Source of the DNA: Hyphomicrobiaceae bacterium UBA7697
Lineage (GTDB): Bacteria > Pseudomonadota > Alphaproteobacteria > Rhizobiales > Methyloligellaceae
Direction: 5' to 3'
Length of the DNA: 64,000 nt
Assembly (NCBI GenBank): GCA_002482645.1
Contig: DLGJ01000008.1
Location: 372,001-436,000, forward strand
Of this stretch, positions 62,706 through 64,000 are shown piece by piece. The notes under the pieces are model-generated. The model did no database searches. It was not told where the DNA came from and saw only the letters and a program-made list of their open reading frames with translations. Numbering within the stretch: position 1 is the first letter of the stretch; each line of letters starts with the position of its first letter. Both the position numbers and the translations under genes were made by a program.

Positions 62706-64000
62706 TTACTCATCGCCCTCCGCCTCCTGCATGCGCTCTTCAAGTTCGTCCAAAAAGGGGGAACGCCCCCAATGCATCCGCCCGCGCGGCGTATCCACAA
62801 ATCCAGAATATAACATGTGAATTTCGTCGCGCGCCCGTGTAAGGCCTACGTAGAATAGCCGTCGACTCTCGCGTCGGGCCGCAGGCAGCTCATTGCGCCA
62901 GGGTAGGCTACCAAGGTCGAGCCCCACCATGATAACGACGTCATATTCGCACCCCTTGGCAGAGTGCAGAGTCAGCAGATTTAGATGCAGCGGCGACCCG
63001 TCACGTCCCCCGAGACTCGCTAGATCAAGGTCAGCGAGCGGGCCGCCAATGGCGAGAGCCGCGACCATCCTTCCTACTTGTTCTCGCTGATCTGAGAGGC
63101 TCGCCTCCGCCGCCATCAGCGCGTCGAGCATTCCTGCTTTCAACGCCGCAACGAAGTCGCGCGCAAGACCGTCGTCGGTCCGGAGCGACCAGAGTAGCTG
63201 GGTCAGGCGCTGCGCCTCAACCCGCGCCTGCTCGTCGGAAATGCGCGCCCGATGAAAGCCGAGCCACCGATCAAGTGACCCCCGCAATTGCGGTCGCGCT
63301 TCACGCCAGCCTCCTGCGCACCAACCTGCGCAGTCCTCGATCCAGCTCGTGAGTGCGACCTTGCGGTAAGGGGCAGCGTTATCGACTCGAACGAAGTCCA
63401 ACCCCGCTGCAGTCGCGGCTTCGGCCACAATGTCGCCGGCGCGAAAATCCCGATAGAGGATCGCGATGTCACCGAGCGACCGGCCCGGCTTGGCAGCCAG
63501 TGCCGCGGGGATGATTTCCGAGACCGCGTAAGCCGCTTGCCCCGCAAGGCCATCGTCACACTCGACGAATGCAATCACCGCCTGGCGGTCGGGATCATGG
63601 GATTGATAACCGCGCGCTTCGCCGAGCGCCATCTCCGAAGCGCTCACGATACGCGACGCCGATCGGTAGTTTAGCTGAAGCTGGACACGCTCGACGTCAT
63701 CTCGCGCGGCCAGCTCCTGCAGTAATGCTCCGTCCGCACCAGTGAATCCATAGATCGACTGATCCGGATCGCCGACGGCGAACAGGCGGACGCCACCATC
63801 GAATGCCACGCGCTTCACGATGCGGTGGAGTGCAACGCCCAGATCCTGGTACTCATCGACTGCTAAGACCGGAAACTTTGCTTGGAGCAGCGGCAGCACC
63901 CAGTCATGCTCCGACACCAGCCGCTGCCCGAATATCACGAGGTCGTCGAAGTCGACCAACCCCGCCCGACGCAGTTCCGCCTCATAGCCTTCAGCCCACG
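62706..64000 (-). CDS. UvrD-like SF1 helicase, partial (N-terminus beyond the window)
   Basis: The frame is open through the right edge (…WAEGYEAELRRAGL before VDFDDLVIFG), so the N-terminal Walker A half is not visible. Present are motif II DEYQDL, motif III VGDPDQSIYGF, motif IV QLNYRS, motif V LHSAKGCEYD and motif VI FYVGLTRARDE, which define a UvrD/PcrA-type helicase. There is no accessory nuclease domain in the visible part. It is upstream of, and probably co-transcribed with, the NERD-STAND gene. Gabija GajB is also UvrD-like, but its partner is an OLD-type nuclease, not a NERD-STAND protein. Confidence 0.85.
   Translation of the reverse strand, partial: WAEGYEAELRRAGLVDFDDLVIFGQRLVSEHDWVLPLLQAKFPVLAVDEYQDLGVALHRIVKRVAFDGGVRLFAVGDPDQSIYGFTGADGALLQELAARDDVERVQLQLNYRSASRIVSASEMALGEARGYQSHDPDRQAVIAFVECDDGLAGQAAYAVSEIIPAALAAKPGRSLGDIAILYRDFRAGDIVAEAATAAGLDFVRVDNAAPYRKVALTSWIEDCAGWCAGGWREARPQLRGSLDRWLGFHRARISDEQARVEAQRLTQLLWSLRTDDGLARDFVAALKAGMLDALMAAEASLSDQREQVGRMVAALAIGGPLADLDLASLGGRDGSPLHLNLLTLHSAKGCEYDVVIMVGLDLGSLPWRNELPAARRESRRLFYVGLTRARDEIHMLYSGFVDTPRGRMHWGRSPFLDELEERMQEAEGDE

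Noticed and set aside
1..64000. CRISPR array
   Set aside because: No regularly spaced 25-40-bp repeats were found; the tandem repeats seen (26578-26640, Ala/Pro repeats of the lipoprotein) are too short and contiguous.

Overview
The window is a chromosomal segment of a GC-rich alphaproteobacterium, most likely of the order Hyphomicrobiales (Rhizobiales). This follows from HdaA, CbpM/CbpA, DUF2066 next to purM-purN, ppk1-ppx, HolC beside Der, NnrU, and degenerate copies of the dispersed 'SALPPKADI / FWHLADI'-like repeat that is common in that order. The genus cannot be fixed from sequence alone.

Region 1 (about 950-23,020) looks like an old, decayed genomic island. A 34-bp perfect direct repeat of the 3' end of tRNA-Leu(UAA) lies at 952-985, and the intact tRNA is at 22,989-23,075. 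Between them is mostly cell-envelope cargo: two PliG-like (lysozyme-inhibitor fold) secreted proteins, a YkuD L,D-transpeptidase, an AI-2E family permease, an OprB-type porin, a lipoprotein, a large autotransporter with an 11-G tract at its translation start, a fragment of a second autotransporter, a CzcB/CzcA metal-efflux pair with a histidine-rich adaptor, a TonB-dependent receptor, diverged repeats and two broken genes next to the tRNA. No integrase survives.

Region 2 (about 23,100-51,540) is mainly conserved chromosome: a ceramidase-family membrane protein, aspS, rnd, cbpM-cbpA, ppk1-ppx, hdaA and a CDP-alcohol phosphatidyltransferase, DUF2066, purM-purN, a P450, ndk, holC-der, a YfgM-like protein, panB and nnrU. 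It ends in a small cell-wall cluster (two paralogous secreted L,D-transpeptidases, a secreted vWA protein, a secreted papain/transglutaminase-like candidate) and cysK.

Region 3 (about 51,540-58,140) is an AT-richer accessory patch. A Dam-type adenine methyltransferase is followed by one gene encoding a PD-(D/E)xK nuclease-like domain, a DGQHR domain and a HEPN-like C-terminus. That gene is interrupted by a complete 3,036-bp IS1595-type transposon with near-perfect 23-bp inverted repeats and an 8-bp target duplication (ATTATCAA). Removing the element and one target copy restores an uninterrupted 785-residue frame. The transposon carries cargo: a small membrane protein, an ImmA/IrrE metallopeptidase and an antirepressor-like protein translationally coupled to the transposase.

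Region 4 (about 59,300-64,000, running off the right edge) holds a 1,115-residue NERD-STAND NTPase and the C-terminal part of a UvrD-like SF1 helicase in one apparent operon. It is a second candidate anti-phage module, so regions 3 and 4 together look like a defence island.
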